Assembly: GCF_000283155.1 (NCBI RefSeq) | Contig: NW_004454180.1 | Span: 20,008,139-20,072,138 of the forward strand | DNA: 64,000 bases | Source: Ceratotherium simum simum | Taxonomy: Eukaryota > Chordata > Mammalia > Perissodactyla > Rhinocerotidae | Reading direction: 5' to 3' | Part shown: positions 41,225 through 63,879 of the stretch, in pieces | Layout: every line of letters begins with the position of its first letter | How positions within the stretch are numbered: the stretch's first letter is position 1 | Translations under genes and position numbers: made by a program | Notes under the pieces: generated by a model | What the model was told of the DNA's origin: nothing | Database searches by the model: none | The model's input: only the letters and a program-made list of their open reading frames with translations

Positions 41225-41409
41225 AGGGACCAATTGGGGCGGGCACTTCCCGATCCGGGCATCGGGCAAGACTCTCGTAGCCAATCCTCGGAGAGGCCCG
41301 GGTGACGTCACTGGCTGCGCTGCAGCCTGTCTCGCGACGTCCTCCTACAGGGCCGGAAGTGGTGCGGCACGGAGGAGTGACGTGACGTGCCCGTCCCTGC
41401 CGTCTCGAG
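41225..41409 (+). promoter_or_regulatory. APTX: APTX main promoter and first exon region
   Basis: Short CpG-rich region with CCAAT (41230-41234), GC box GGGGCGGG (41236-41243), a second CCAAT (41281-41285), a full CRE TGACGTCA (41303-41310), TCTCGCGA (41330-41337), an ETS site CCGGAAGT (41353-41360) and overlapping CRE-like TGACGTGACGTG (41378-41389). It has no TATA box. It lies about 7.5 kb upstream of the first APTX coding exon in the right orientation. Confidence 0.75.
41345..41409 (+). other. APTX: APTX non-coding first exon (5' end estimated)
   Basis: A strong donor, TCGAG|gtaagg, at 41409/41410 directly downstream of the promoter motifs. No ATG lies between the ETS site and the donor. 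The start position is a guess. Confidence 0.6.
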
Positions 41410-42104
41410 GTAAGGCAGTGGTGGGCCTGCCTCTTCTGCCGGCCGTGTTGAAGGCGTGGGTGTGGGCCTTAGGCTAGTCCGGTACTGCCCGTGAGTGCTG
41501 GGCCTTGAATAACGCTCTCAGGGCTTCTTTCCTGGCAGGGCCTGCCCCATCCTCTGGCTCCAGGGCGCTCGGCATCTCACTGCCCTCCTGCTCCCTCGGG
41601 CGGAGTTTGGGCGGCGCTCACCTTGGTCTCCGCCCCTCTTGGCGTTCGCTCACCTGTGGCCCCGACACCTGTACCTAGGTTGGTCGCAAGACAAGCAGAG
41701 AAAAGATTAGAGGGTGGGCACTGTCCAACCCAAGGAGGCGGCTCAGCTTGTCGGGAAGGACCTTGTTTCCTCCTGAAACGCTCCCTGAAAGGAACTCGAG
41801 GGCCCTCCACAGCGGCCTCAAGGAAGGCCAGAAGAAGCAAGCCTTCTCTCTCGCAGACCGGTGATAGCGGCTCAACAAAGCAGGGATCTAATTTCCATTG
41901 GAATTAATGTGGTCCAGGTTTGCAGGCTTTTGGGAATTTGACTTATATTGGAGGTCGTTAGAGCACTTGAGACAGGACTGTTCGTGTGGGGAGACAATAC
42001 AGATTGGTGCCCTTTCACCATGGTTGCAGAGTCAGAGCTGACGGTGGTCTTTTTACATGTCCTTAGCTTCTACTTTTCTTCTGCCTTCACTATTAACAAG
42101 AGTG

Positions 42105-42590
42105 ATAATGGTGTTGAATGCTTACTTTTTGCCAGATACAGGTTTAAATACTTCCTTATTTAGCCCTTGTGACAACCCTGTGGTGCAGAGCAATTTTTTT
42201 TTTATTTTTATTTTTTTGTGAGGAAGATCAGCCCTGTGCTAACATCTGCCAATCCTCCTCTTTTTTTGCTGAGGAAGACTGGCCCTGAGCTAACATCAGT
42301 GCCCATCTTCCTACACTTTATATGGGATGCCGCCACACCATGGCTTGACAAGCAGTGTGTCGGTGCACGCCAGGGATCCGGACGGGGGAACCCTGGGCTG
42401 CTGCAGCGGAGCGCACCGCACTTAACCGCTTGCGCCACCGGGCCGGCCCCCAGAGCAATTATTAATATCGTTTTACAGCTGAAGAAATAAAGGCTCAGGT
42501 TAAACAACTGGCCCCAAGTCACTCAATGAGTAGGTAGTAGAGCCACAATTTAAGGTTAAGCAGGTGGACTTCAGAGGCCTGAAAGTTCTC
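42105..42590 (-). repeat. MIR-like element split by an ERE
   Basis: 'aatacttccttatttagccc' before the ERE and 'ttttacagctgaagaaataaaggctcagg' after it are contiguous parts of a reverse MIR. Confidence 0.65.
42196..42450 (-). mobile_element. ERE SINE, reverse, type A, inside MIR
   Basis: Target-site duplication cagagcaatt (42186-42195 and 42451-42460), identical. Confidence 0.93.
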
Positions 42591-43202
42591 CACTATTCTA
42601 TATTGACTGTCTTCAGTTGTTCACTGAGCTCCCAAACACCTCACTCCGTTGTTATCTACTATTTTATGGAGAAAATTGAGGTCATCAGATGTGCTTTCCC
42701 TCAAATTTCTGCACCTGCTTTTCCTTCTTACATAGTCTTCTGGATTTACACCCACCTCTACCTTTCCCTCAGTCTCCAGATGAGCTGTCTCCTCTGATCA
42801 AAGCAGATCCTTTTATCTTTGCTTCTGACCTTTCTTTTATACTTTCACCTCTGAGACCTTGTTTTCATTTGTCTTTTCGGCCCATCTATGTCCCAGTCAT
42901 GTATAAACAAGGTCAGGTTTTTCAGATCCCTGGCTACCCCCACAACCCAAGCCAGAAAGAAAGAAAAAGTTATTGGTGATCCATCTTCCTTTAGCTGTCA
43001 TCCGGTAACTCTCTTCCCCTTCTTATCCAAACTGTTTTAAAGAGTGTTCTAAATTCTGACTCTGTTTCCTCACCTCCCATTCGCTCTGCAGTCTAGCTCT
43101 CAGACCTGTCATTCCCCTGAAATTATACCCAAAGGTCACTAGTGATTGGTGATGAAACCAGGTAGGCATTTTCAATCATTGCTGCACCCCTTTGCTGCTT
43201 TT

Positions 43203-43436
43203 TTTTCTTTTGTGAGGAAGATCATCCCTGAGCTAACATCCATGCCAATCCTCCTCTTTTTGCTGAGGAAGACTGGCCCTGAGCTAACATCTGTGCCCAT
43301 CTTCCTCCACTTTATATGGGATGCGGCCTCAGCATGGCCTGAAAAGTGGTGCGTTGGTGCGCGCCCGGGATCCGAACCCGGGCCACCGGCAGCCAGGCGT
43401 GTGCACTTAACCGCTATGCCACGGGTCTGGCCCCCT
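43203..43436 (-). mobile_element. ERE SINE, reverse, type A
   Basis: Target-site duplication tttgctgctttt (43191-43202 and 43437-43448). Confidence 0.92.
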
Positions 43437-44199
43437 TTTGCTGCTTTTGAAACTTGATGGTACCTCTCACTCCCTACTCCTTTGCTTTCCGGGACAATAC
43501 ACTCAGCTGCTTTATTTAACAAACGTTTATTGTGCTACAGAGATGAACAAGACAAAGTGCTTTCCCTCAGGGAGCTTACTTTCTAGCTGTTTCTCCATGT
43601 GCCTCTCTCACCAGTCATTTCTTTCCTAAAATGTTGGGTGTTTCCAAGGTTTGTGGCTTTGGCTCACTGCTCTTTTCATTCTGTACACATTATCTGGGTG
43701 AGCACATCATCTGGCTTGGTTTTAACTCCCTCCTACATGCTCCCGAATCTAAGTTGTCAGCTTAGACCTCTTGACTGAGTTTCACCCTCACCTCTCACTA
43801 CCCTGCTAGACAGCTCTGCATGCAGTTCTCACAGACAGTTCAAATTCAGAGGCCTGAAACGGAACTCAATGTCTTCCTGAACTTACTTTTATCACATCCT
43901 TCATTAAGTCCTGATGATTTCACCCCCTTAATGTTTCTCAAATCTATGCTCTCTTCTCCATCCCCCCTGTTGTCCTACTTACGGCCTCATCATCTTTCAC
44001 CTGAAATATGACAGCCTTGTAACTGGTTTCCCCGCCTCTGGTCCTGTTCACCGCCTATCTCTTCTCCACGCTACTTGACTTTGGTTACAGCAAGACTGAG
44101 CAGCTTCCTGTGTGCTGTGCTCTCTCTCTGTGCGTTGCCCTTGCTGATCCCTGTGACTGGAGTCCTCTCCCTGATTCCTTTCTCCTCTCCCTGCTCCTC

Positions 44200-44545
44200 A
44201 CCTAATTAGGCTGCCCCCTTTCACCTAGTTAACCTAGTTTATATAGAGGACTCATTTTAGGCCCATCTCCTACAGGAAACCTTCCTTGATGCCTCCTTTC
44301 ACCAAGTCTGGGTTGGGTACTCCAGCTTTGTGTTCCCATAATACCCTTGGCACAGACCAATACATTATACTTACCACACTTGTTATAATTGTTTGTTTCC
44401 TCCTTGAGAGTGAGCCTTTTGAAGGCAGGTGTGATGTATTATACGTGCATCATACAGTACAGGTGAAATGTATTATATCTTTATTCCCAGCACTAGAATG
44501 GCACAAGGCACATAGGCATGTAGTCATTTTGGTTGAATGATCAAA
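44200..44545 (+). repeat. L2 3'-end fragment
   Basis: 'catctcctacaggaaacctt', 'ccttgagagtgagccttttgaaggcagg' and 'ggcacataggcatgtagtc' followed by 'tggttgaatgatcaaatgag' match the L2 3' end. Confidence 0.6.
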
Positions 44546-44559
44546 TGAGTGAAGCCAAA

Positions 44560-44785
44560 AGGTATATGGTGCAGTGATTAAGAACCCATTCTTTGGAATT
44601 AATTAAAAATCTACCTCTGGCACACACTGGCTGTGTGGTGTGAACGTGTAACTTATATTCTCTAAGCCTTAAATTTTCCCTTCCTTAGAATAAGAGTTGT
44701 TGTAAAGATTAAATGAGATGTTGTAAGACATTTAGCAAGTGCCTAGCACATAATATGCCTTTGATAAAGGTGTGCTGAATACCAG
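44560..44785 (+). repeat. MIR-like fragment
   Basis: 'gtgcagtgattaagaaccca', 'tctctaagccttaaattttc' and 'gattaaatgagatgttgtaag' follow MIR order. Confidence 0.7.
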
Positions 44786-46051
44786 GGGATCCAGAAGTAC
44801 GAGACCTGGCCTAGCCCAGGGCGGTGATCTCCAGGGCCCTTCCCCCGAGAGTTTCCTGAGTGGGTGGCCCTGATGCAGTGTGTTCACAAAGAGATTATAA
44901 TCTCATGTGGAGAGTATTACATCAACATGAAAATTTCAGAGAAGGTAAATTGACCACACCCAATAACTAGATGTTAAGAAGAGAAGATAGCTCAGTGAAG
45001 GCCTCAGGGAGGAGGTGGGACTTGAAATTTGAGTAGGATTTGGGTTTCTAGGAGGGAGGAAAGAATGTAAGCTAATACCAGGAGATCATATTAAGAATGA
45101 TTTATTTGGGAGATGTGATTCAGTACATTTTATCTGAAGGATGGATGTGTGTGCAAGGATGCACGTATGTGAGTCTAGGGGAAGGGAGAGGAGAGAAGGG
45201 TGGGTAAGTGGCACTAGTTTTGTGAAAAGTAGTGGAAGGTGAAAGAAATAACTAACCTCTGTGCAGTTAGAGTATGAGGGTCTTCAAGCCTGAGGGGTTT
45301 GAGACTGATCAGGGCTGAGCAAGTTTCCAGGCCTGTGTTGGACATTATGGTAGCCCTCAGCCATATGTGGCTATTTAAATTTAAATTAAGTTTTAAACAA
45401 TCTTAAGTAAGGAATTCAGTTCCTCTGTCATACTAGCTACATTTCAGACGCTTGAGTGTCACATGCTAGCTGTGTTATGAGACAGAAGAGGTTTAGAACA
45501 TTTCCTTCATTGCAGAAAATTCTACTGGACAGCCCTGTTCCAGGTCATCAGATTGCTGGCCTTGTGTGGCCTGTCAGATCACTTGGGTTTCTTACGAAAT
45601 AATCAGGATTTCTTTCTGACCAGTCCTCACATTTCTGGAATGAAAGGTATGGAGCTGAGAAATAGAGAATTAGAATTCATTCACACAGGTGTGAGGATGT
45701 GTGGGATTGCCCAAAGAGAGGAGCAAAGCACCCCCATGAGAAGAAGAGGCGCCAGAGGAGGGCAGAGAGAAGGAGGGAAGAGAACCTGGGTGGGGTTATC
45801 ATCTGGTCATTCACTTGCACATATTTATTGTATTCTTGAGGTATGGCAAGTGTTGTGTGAAGTGCTAGGAATACATTGATAAGCAAAAATGGGCTTGACT
45901 TGTGCTTTCTTAGAGCTTGCACTTTGTGATATTTTACTGGAGGAACTATATTGAAGATTCAGGAACACCCATCCTGTATGCACCCCATAGTCTAAAATGC
46001 TGCGTTCCTAGACGTTGGAACTGGAGGCCGACGTGGGCCAAGATATTGCTT

Positions 46052-46267
46052 TTTTTTTTTATAATTTTATTTATTTATTTATTTTTCCCCAAAGCCCCAG
46101 TAGATAGTTGTATGTCATAGCTGCACATCCTTCTAGTTGCTGTATGTGGGACGCGGCCTCAGCATGGCTGGAGAAGCGGTGCATCTGGTGCGCGCCCGGG
46201 ATCCGAACCCGGGCCGCCAGCAGTGGAGCGCGCGCACGTAACCGCTAAGCCAAGGGGGCCGGCCCAA
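46052..46267 (-). mobile_element. ERE SINE, reverse, type B
   Basis: Target-site duplication gggccaagatattgctt (46035-46051 and 46268-46284), 17 bases, identical: a recent-looking insertion. Confidence 0.95.
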
Positions 46268-48059
46268 GGGCCAAGATATTGCTTAAGGTGAGTTGCATAA
46301 GCATTGTGCAGTCACTGCTTCAGCTTCTCAAGGAGTAGTAAATAGGAACGTCATAACTTCAGAACTTTGGGGAGAATAAAGCGTGTGAATGTGTGTTTGT
46401 GTTGGGCGGGAGGGGTAGTTCCTATTATTTTGCAACGGCCAGCCGTGCTCTCACTGCCCTTCAGATTCCTTCCTGGCCCTGCCCTCAAACTGTTCTTTCC
46501 AGGCTTCTTTTGTTGTCAGCATTAGCAGTTACTTACCATGTGACTTATTTCCCAATGCCTAGTGAAGACATACTTCACTTCTCAGTCCATTACCTGCTCC
46601 TTCATCAGTTTCTAGCAAGTGCAAACAGATGCCTCTCTGAACACGTAGCATTTAAAAGTGGGACCTGCCTGTAGCACCATCATCATTTGAGGCTCCAGGT
46701 TTAGGGTGTTAGATTTACAGCTGGCTCTTCATGCTCTTGCCTGGACTTCACGAAGACCTGCTGAACTGCCCTTTGGACCTCACTTTGGCCCACATGATGT
46801 TAACAGCCTCCTGACTAATCTCTGGCTCTAGATTTCTCCACTCCAGCTTGCACACGTACAGCTGTGGCTTCACCTTACTGTGCAGCTCAGAACCTGCCAG
46901 TTGTCCCCTACTGATTGTTAAATCTGAACTTTTAGCCTACTGTTCTTTCAACACCTCTGCATTTTTTTGTGACTCTCTGGGGCAGCTCCTGTGGGTCAGC
47001 CAACTAAGGTCTGCTTTCCACCCCTGACCCGTGGCTTGTCATTGCTGAAATCGGTGCTGTCACTTGTGCTCTATGGAATGTCCTCTGCCACTCCTTTTCT
47101 TATCAGTCCCCTTGGCCTTTTCAACAGGGCCTTTCTGAAGCCTTTCCTGACTGATCCAATTCCTCTGACTGCACCTCCTCAGCCCTCATTTGCTCACTCT
47201 GCTCTGCATGGTCCTGTCTTTGCAGATGGTAAGGGAACTCTGATTTTTAAAAATCTGGTTTATTTTCTGTTCCCCTTGGACACAAAGCTTGTGCAGAGGG
47301 CCTTCTGAGTGCTGCCTTGCCTACAGGGGACATTTCCCAAACAGAGGGTATTAGAGGCTTGAGCATTGATAAACCCTGGAGTCTAGGGAGGCATCCCAAA
47401 GATCTCGTCCTGTCGTTGCTCTTAATTCCTTGCTCAGCCTTCCTGGGTGAGCTCATCCTCTCTCTCTGCGTCAGTTTCTGTGATATGTTGGTGCCATTCA
47501 GTCCATTCCTCTCCCTGAGCTTCCTACTCATATATCCCAGCTTGACCCTTGGATCTTCTGCAAGCAACTTAATCTAGTTGTGTTTCAATTTGAAATCATC
47601 CCTTCTTCACCTACCATTTACCCCCAGATTATGTCTCCTTATGTATTGCTCATTTTGGTTAATGTGTATTTCCAAATTAGAAATCTTGGTTACTGTTTCC
47701 CTGTACTCCTTTGTCATGCCCCAAGTGCAGTCAGTAATTAAATCTACCTGCATGATTTCTTCTTCCTCTCCATCCCCTTTGTTCTGCCTTTCTTCAGGCC
47801 TCATCTTTCTCCTGAATTTCTTGTCTCTTTCTCTTCTATTGTTACTCTACATGGCCATGAGAGTTGTTTTTCAAAAGAACACGAGCACCTCTGCAGTTGT
47901 TGTGCAGGTTGTGTATTGCACAAACATGCTACATTCACATTTTAGAAATTGTAGGTTTATATGTTTATTATGACAGTCTTCTGGCAGATGGTGGTAAAAT
48001 GTATTGTTCTAACATCAGTACGTTATGACAGTTAAAGAAGGGAAACCTTCTGATACATG

Positions 48060-48680
48060 TAAAGATACCTGTGGTCTGAAGAACATCCTCTCTTCTTATG
48101 TCCTTAATTCTCTGCCAGGCAAACTCCTCCTCATTCTTTAAAATCCAGCCTAGGGGCGGCCCGGTGGCGCAAGCGGTTAAGTGCACATGCTCCGCTGCGG
48201 CGGCGGCCTGGGGTTCGCCGGTTCGGATCCCGGGCGTGCACTAACGCACCACTTGTTGAGCCATGCTTGGCGGCGTCCCATATAAAGTAGAGGAAGATGG
48301 GCACGGATGTTAGCCCAGGGCCAGTCTTCTTCAGTGAAAAAAAGAGGAGGATTAGCATTGGATGTTAGCTCAGGGCTGGTCTTCCTCACACACACACAAA
48401 AAAAACAAAACAAAAAACCCAGCATAAATATCCCTTCCTCCTGAAGTCTTTTTTGATACTTCTTACAAGAGTCAGTCATTCCTTTCCCTGGGCTAATGCC
48501 ATATTTGGTTACTCCCTTCTTATAGTGCTTATCCTATTATGTTGTAATAATTGGTATTTGAGTCTGTCTGTCTCACTGTACTCCAGGTGTCTCAAGGATA
48601 GGGACAGTGTTTAGTCATTCTTTGATGCGCAACATGTAGCCTAATGTCCAGCACATAGAGTCTATCAATAAACATAACTA
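48060..48680 (+). repeat. L2-like element split by an ERE
   Basis: 'gccaggcaaactcctcctca' before the ERE, then 'aatatcccttcctcctgaag' and 'agcacatagagtctatcaataaac' after it, read as one L2 3' end. Confidence 0.55.
48153..48413 (+). mobile_element. ERE SINE, type A
   Basis: Target-site duplication aaaatccagccta (48140-48152) / aaaacccagcata (48414-48426), two differences. The tail carries a (CA)n tract. Confidence 0.88.
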
Positions 48681-48689
48681 TTTGATTGC

Positions 48690-48850
48690 TTAGCATGATT
48701 CAGGCACAGAGGTAAATACTTTACCCACATTGTCTTATTTAATCCTCACAGCCGCCTCATGAGTCCTGTTATTATCATGTTTTACAGGTGAGGAAATTGA
48801 GACTAGGGAGGTGAAGTCACTCGCCTCCAGATGAACAGCTGGTAAATGGC
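48690..48850 (-). repeat. MIR-like fragment
   Basis: 'cttatttaatcctcacagcc', 'ttttacaggtgaggaaattg' and 'aacagctggtaaatggc' are the reverse MIR signature. It ends about 80 bases before the first APTX coding exon. Confidence 0.75.
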
Positions 48851-48932
48851 CCGTGTGGTGGCGCTGGGTGTGGCCCTTGAGGACTTGGGTCGGTTTCTCC
48901 AGCGATTCTCTTCTGTTTTGTCTCTCAGAGTA

Positions 48933-60215
<11,283 letters not shown>

Positions 60216-60345
60216 CTGCAGAGCCTGGACTTCTGCAGCAAGTATGGCTGACTGTTTAGAGCAAACTCCTGCCACCTGTTCTGGATTCCCTGTGAACTTT
60301 TACTTGTTTTTTGAATTAAAACATGCAGCTTTTTTTTTTTTTACA
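60216..60345 (+). other. APTX: APTX 3' UTR with poly(A) signal
   Basis: Short UTR. ATTAAA at 60315-60320 is followed by T-rich and G/T-containing sequence; cleavage is expected about 15-25 bases downstream. Confidence 0.7.
60315..60320 (+). terminator. Poly(A) signal ATTAAA of APTX
   Basis: The common variant hexamer, 100 bases after the stop, followed by a T-run and 'gcttgttctatt'. Confidence 0.7.
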
Positions 60346-61399
60346 AAGCTTGTTCTATTCCTGAGTGGCTACAATGTGAGGTGACTTGAAGTAGTTCAGG
60401 AATTAAGAATTTGGGCTTGTCATGGATGTGTTCTCTGGTGAGGAAGGCTGGGATATGCCCGACCCACCATCTCCAGCACCCACGTCAGGTTTGACTAATG
60501 GGAGCAAAGCCTTGTTCAAACTGACCCGTTGCAGGATATGGAAGCAGAGGGCGGGCTGTATATTTCTGTTCCTTACATTTATCCTCCCTCCATGGAGGCG
60601 TGTGGTCCCCTTTCATCAGAGCAGCCAGAGGGGTCTCTTATTTATCCTGAAGGTACTGATTGGTCTTGTTCTCTGGTCTTAACCTGTTCTGTAATATTCT
60701 TTCTCTTTCCCTGCCTCATGGGGAGACTTAGTTTCTTCTGTCTCTTTCATTCCTTTCCATCGAAAATCACCCAAATGCTCAGGAAGTCTGTCTGATCAGT
60801 TCTCCTTCAGTCTGAGCAGACAGGCTAGGTGAGCAGTGGAGGGATGGGGTTTTCTTCCAATGTCAGAGATTCCTAGCTGCTGAGGAAGTACCCAACCTTG
60901 TTCACCACGGTTCAGTGTCAGCTTTCTTGCTGGCCCACTTGGATCTGTGTCTGAAGACAAAGTTCATTTGTTTGGGACATCTCTCTCAGTTAGTTGAAAA
61001 CTCCCAGGAGTTCAGCTAACAGTCACAAAGTCAGTTCTGATGCACGCAAAGGTAGCTGTCAAATGAAAAAGTCACACAGACCCCATAGCTTCATTTTTCC
61101 CTCCGAACAAATTTGTATGGAACCGTTGGGTCAAGTTGGTTTTTGGATAATGTCAGAACTAAAGGTAAAAGGAAATCCAAAACACTGTTTTTGATCAAAT
61201 TGTTGATCTGTTTGGGGCTGTGACTTTTTTTGCCCTTGAGTTTAAAAAAAAAAAAAGAACACCTTTAACAATAACTTCTCTCTGAAGAGAGAAAACCTCA
61301 GGCCATAGAGCACATTTGACCTCAGTGTCTTCCACAAGTAAACAAGATGCTGCAGTGGTTTCTTGGTGAGCATGGGCGTAGTCATAGTTAGTAGTAATT

Positions 61400-61560
61400 A
61401 GTGATTAAAGCACTAACACTTGTTGCACTCCTGCGTGTCTGGTATTATGCTAAGCACTTTACTCAAATTCTCTCATTTATTTCTCACTGTAACACTGTGG
61501 GGTAGGCACTATTGTTATGCCCCTTCAAAGGATGAGGATTTAATAATCTATAACGGATCC
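61400..61560 (-). repeat. MIR-like fragment
   Basis: 'ggtattatgctaagcacttt' and 'actgtggggtaggcactatt' are reverse MIR phrases. Confidence 0.65.
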
Positions 61561-62009
61561 TGGGCTCCAAAGTTGGTCTCGGTTCTGGTGCGTCACACTC
61601 GTCCCTGTTGGTTGAAGAGGATAAATGTAGCACTAACCAGCAGGGGCCATGGACCCCCAGAGGCCTTGGGCTTGTGCTGACCAGAAGCTTTCCAAGGCGT
61701 TTCATTGATTTCTCCAAGGATAGTCGGTTCCTTTAAAGCCCACTTTGTCCACCTGTCACTACCCAGCATCTTTCATCTCTGTCCTCTGTCCTGTTTGCAC
61801 TCCAGGAGTGCAGTCCTTACCTCGTTAGCCCAGCCAGCCACAGTTTCTCCTGCCTGGCTCTACCTGGACCTTTGAGCCTGCCCAGGCATCTGCCTCCTCT
61901 CTGCAGTGGCTGCCTACTCACCTGCGGCCCAGGGGCTCTCCCCGACTCAGCTGTAGAGGGGATGTGGCTTCATAGCTTCCCTTGTGCTGTCATCAGGTAC
62001 GAGGCACTG

Positions 62010-62215
62010 AAAGTCTTTTCAAAGTCTTGGGCATATTGGTTAAAAACAGTCTCCAGATTCAGATCCAGGTCCCACTCCTGGCTTTGGTACTCAGCTGAGG
62101 GATCTTGGGCAAGTTACTTATTCTCTCTGAACTTCCGGGTTATAAGGACTAAATAAAATAGTCCATGTAAAAGATTTGGCCTAGTATCTGGTGCAGAGAA
62201 GGACTCAATAGATGG
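62010..62215 (+). repeat. MIR-like fragment
   Basis: 'agatccaggtcccactcctg', 'gatcttgggcaagttactta' and 'ggttataaggactaaataaa' in MIR order. Confidence 0.7.
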
Positions 62216-62359
62216 CACCTGGAATCTTCTGCTCTTATTTCAGTGGGATTGGGAGGGGGGTGTCGCTTGATCAGTCCCCCTCTCCACCTCTGAGCCCTAG
62301 AGCCCCCCAGAAACTCTTTTTAAGGGTCTGTACTCCATGGACTCCTAAGATCAGAAGTA

Positions 62360-62500
62360 CTTGTTTCCTTTTAAAAAATGTAAACACCTGGGCTCTTCAC
62401 CAGAACTGCTGAATCACATTCCCCTGGGCCTAAGAGTCTGTGTTATAAAACAGACATTGGGGATGATCTTTGTTCATACTAAAGTTTGAGAACCACAGTA
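62360..62500 (+). repeat. MER5-like fragment
   Basis: 'gaactgctgaatcacattcc' and the end 'aaagtttgagaaccacagta' fit a MER5 3' terminal inverted repeat. Confidence 0.5.
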
Positions 62501-63879
62501 TAAATGAACCCTTGGCTTCAAAGCACTTTGCATTTCTGAAGCTTCCGGATTAGGCTGTGCCCTGCCAGGACGCACACCATTTTCTGGTTGGCTTTCTGGG
62601 CCTGCCTTCCCTCTGCAGGGTCAGTGTTATTTCAGGATCCAGGGGGACCTTGGGCATTAGATGAGGGGGAGTGACTGGCTATAACCCATCCCTTTCTGCA
62701 TGGGTTGGGAGGTGCCCCTCTGGCCCCAGGCTCTTAGGGGCAAGGCCTGGAGCTGATGACCGCTCCTCTTCAATGGCTGCGTCCTCTCTTCCTGTCCAGA
62801 GGTCAGTCCCAGAGTCTTGGCCTGAGACCTGTGGTGAACTCAGCCAGCCTTAGACTCAGAGCTTATATATTGTTCCTCTTCCGGATCTGTCTCTGAGTTA
62901 TCCACATACAAATAGTCCTTTCAGGGAAGAGACCATGCTTGGGATGGTCATTAAGAGTCTCTGCAGGTTCAGGGACATTTGCTGGAGCCTGTCGTCTGGC
63001 AGTCAGTCACAGACACTGGATATGGCTGGATATCAGAGATTCAGGGCTCATCTGTGTCAGAATTGGACTAACTGCCTCTCTCTGTCCCAGTAACCCCAAC
63101 TTGGAGAGTTCCACAGAGCTCTGAAGATTCTTCCGTAGACTAGATTAAAAAAATACAATGAAAGCCATGAAGCCCACTGCCCAGAATAATGTATATATAC
63201 ACATTTTATATACGTTAATAGGGAATTTATGAAGCCCCTGAAGTGCTGTCATAGACTCCCTAGGGGTCTGTGGAGCCCAGCTTAAGAACCTCTGCTCTGG
63301 AGAAGATGGTCATCCCCAGGCATCTGGGTTTTCAGGAGGTGTCTGGGGTCACTGGGGGGGATTAGGGGACAGACCACATCTCCAGGATGTTTCTGGGATG
63401 TTCTTTGATCTCCATGCTCCTCTCTCAGCCTTTTGGTAGATGCACATCCCGGGGGCCTCTGGCTGGAGATAGAATTCAGGCCCAGGAGCTGCTGGCTCCA
63501 GTTTAGCCACCACACTCAGCAGGAGTCTTGGGAAGTGGAGACATCCTCAGTGGGTCTGAGGGGTTCAGGAACCCTGGCTGACAGACTCATGATAAGTGAA
63601 CTAAAAGGCACTGAATCTACATTAACTAAAATGAAGGTCTAGGGGAAACAGTACCAGTCGTCTGCACAGACAGATCAGTTGCACTGTGACTGTATCCCAG
63701 TCCAGTGGGAGTGGCAGTGTTTGGGTACAGTGTGTTAACAGTACAAACTGCACTGAGGACCCAGGTCAGCTTGTCCTGTTAAATTACTAAGGCAGAGATT
63801 TTACTGAGGCCGAGCCAATGCACTTGAGAATTACAGAGCATTTCACAAACTTCAGGTAAGGGGGCCAGTGAACTTTTTT

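Larger units (their letters stand above)
24660..41270. other. Repeat-rich DNA between the DNAJA1 and APTX promoters
   Basis: No coding exon with splice sites was recognised. It holds nine ERE SINEs, L1, L2 and MIR fragments, a MER5A copy and small tandem repeats. Non-coding 5' exons of APTX transcripts starting in the DNAJA1 CpG island could lie here, but I cannot point to one. Confidence 0.6.
41410..48928 (+). other. APTX: APTX first intron
   Basis: It holds ERE copies at 42196, 43203, 46052 and 48153, and MIR and L2 fragments. I looked for the short extra coding exon that gives an N-terminal extension in some human isoforms and did not find it. Confidence 0.6.
60346..63879. other. Intergenic DNA downstream of APTX
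   Basis: No gene recognised. It holds MIR-like fragments (61400-61600 reverse, 62010-62215 forward) and a MER5-like fragment (62360-62500). Open frames here are short and lack conserved motifs. Confidence 0.6.

Noticed and set aside
47247..47973. Frames of 105-131 codons near 47-48 kb
   Set aside because: Low-complexity, Leu/Ser/Pro-rich frames in pyrimidine-rich intron DNA, open in several phases, with no splice or domain support.
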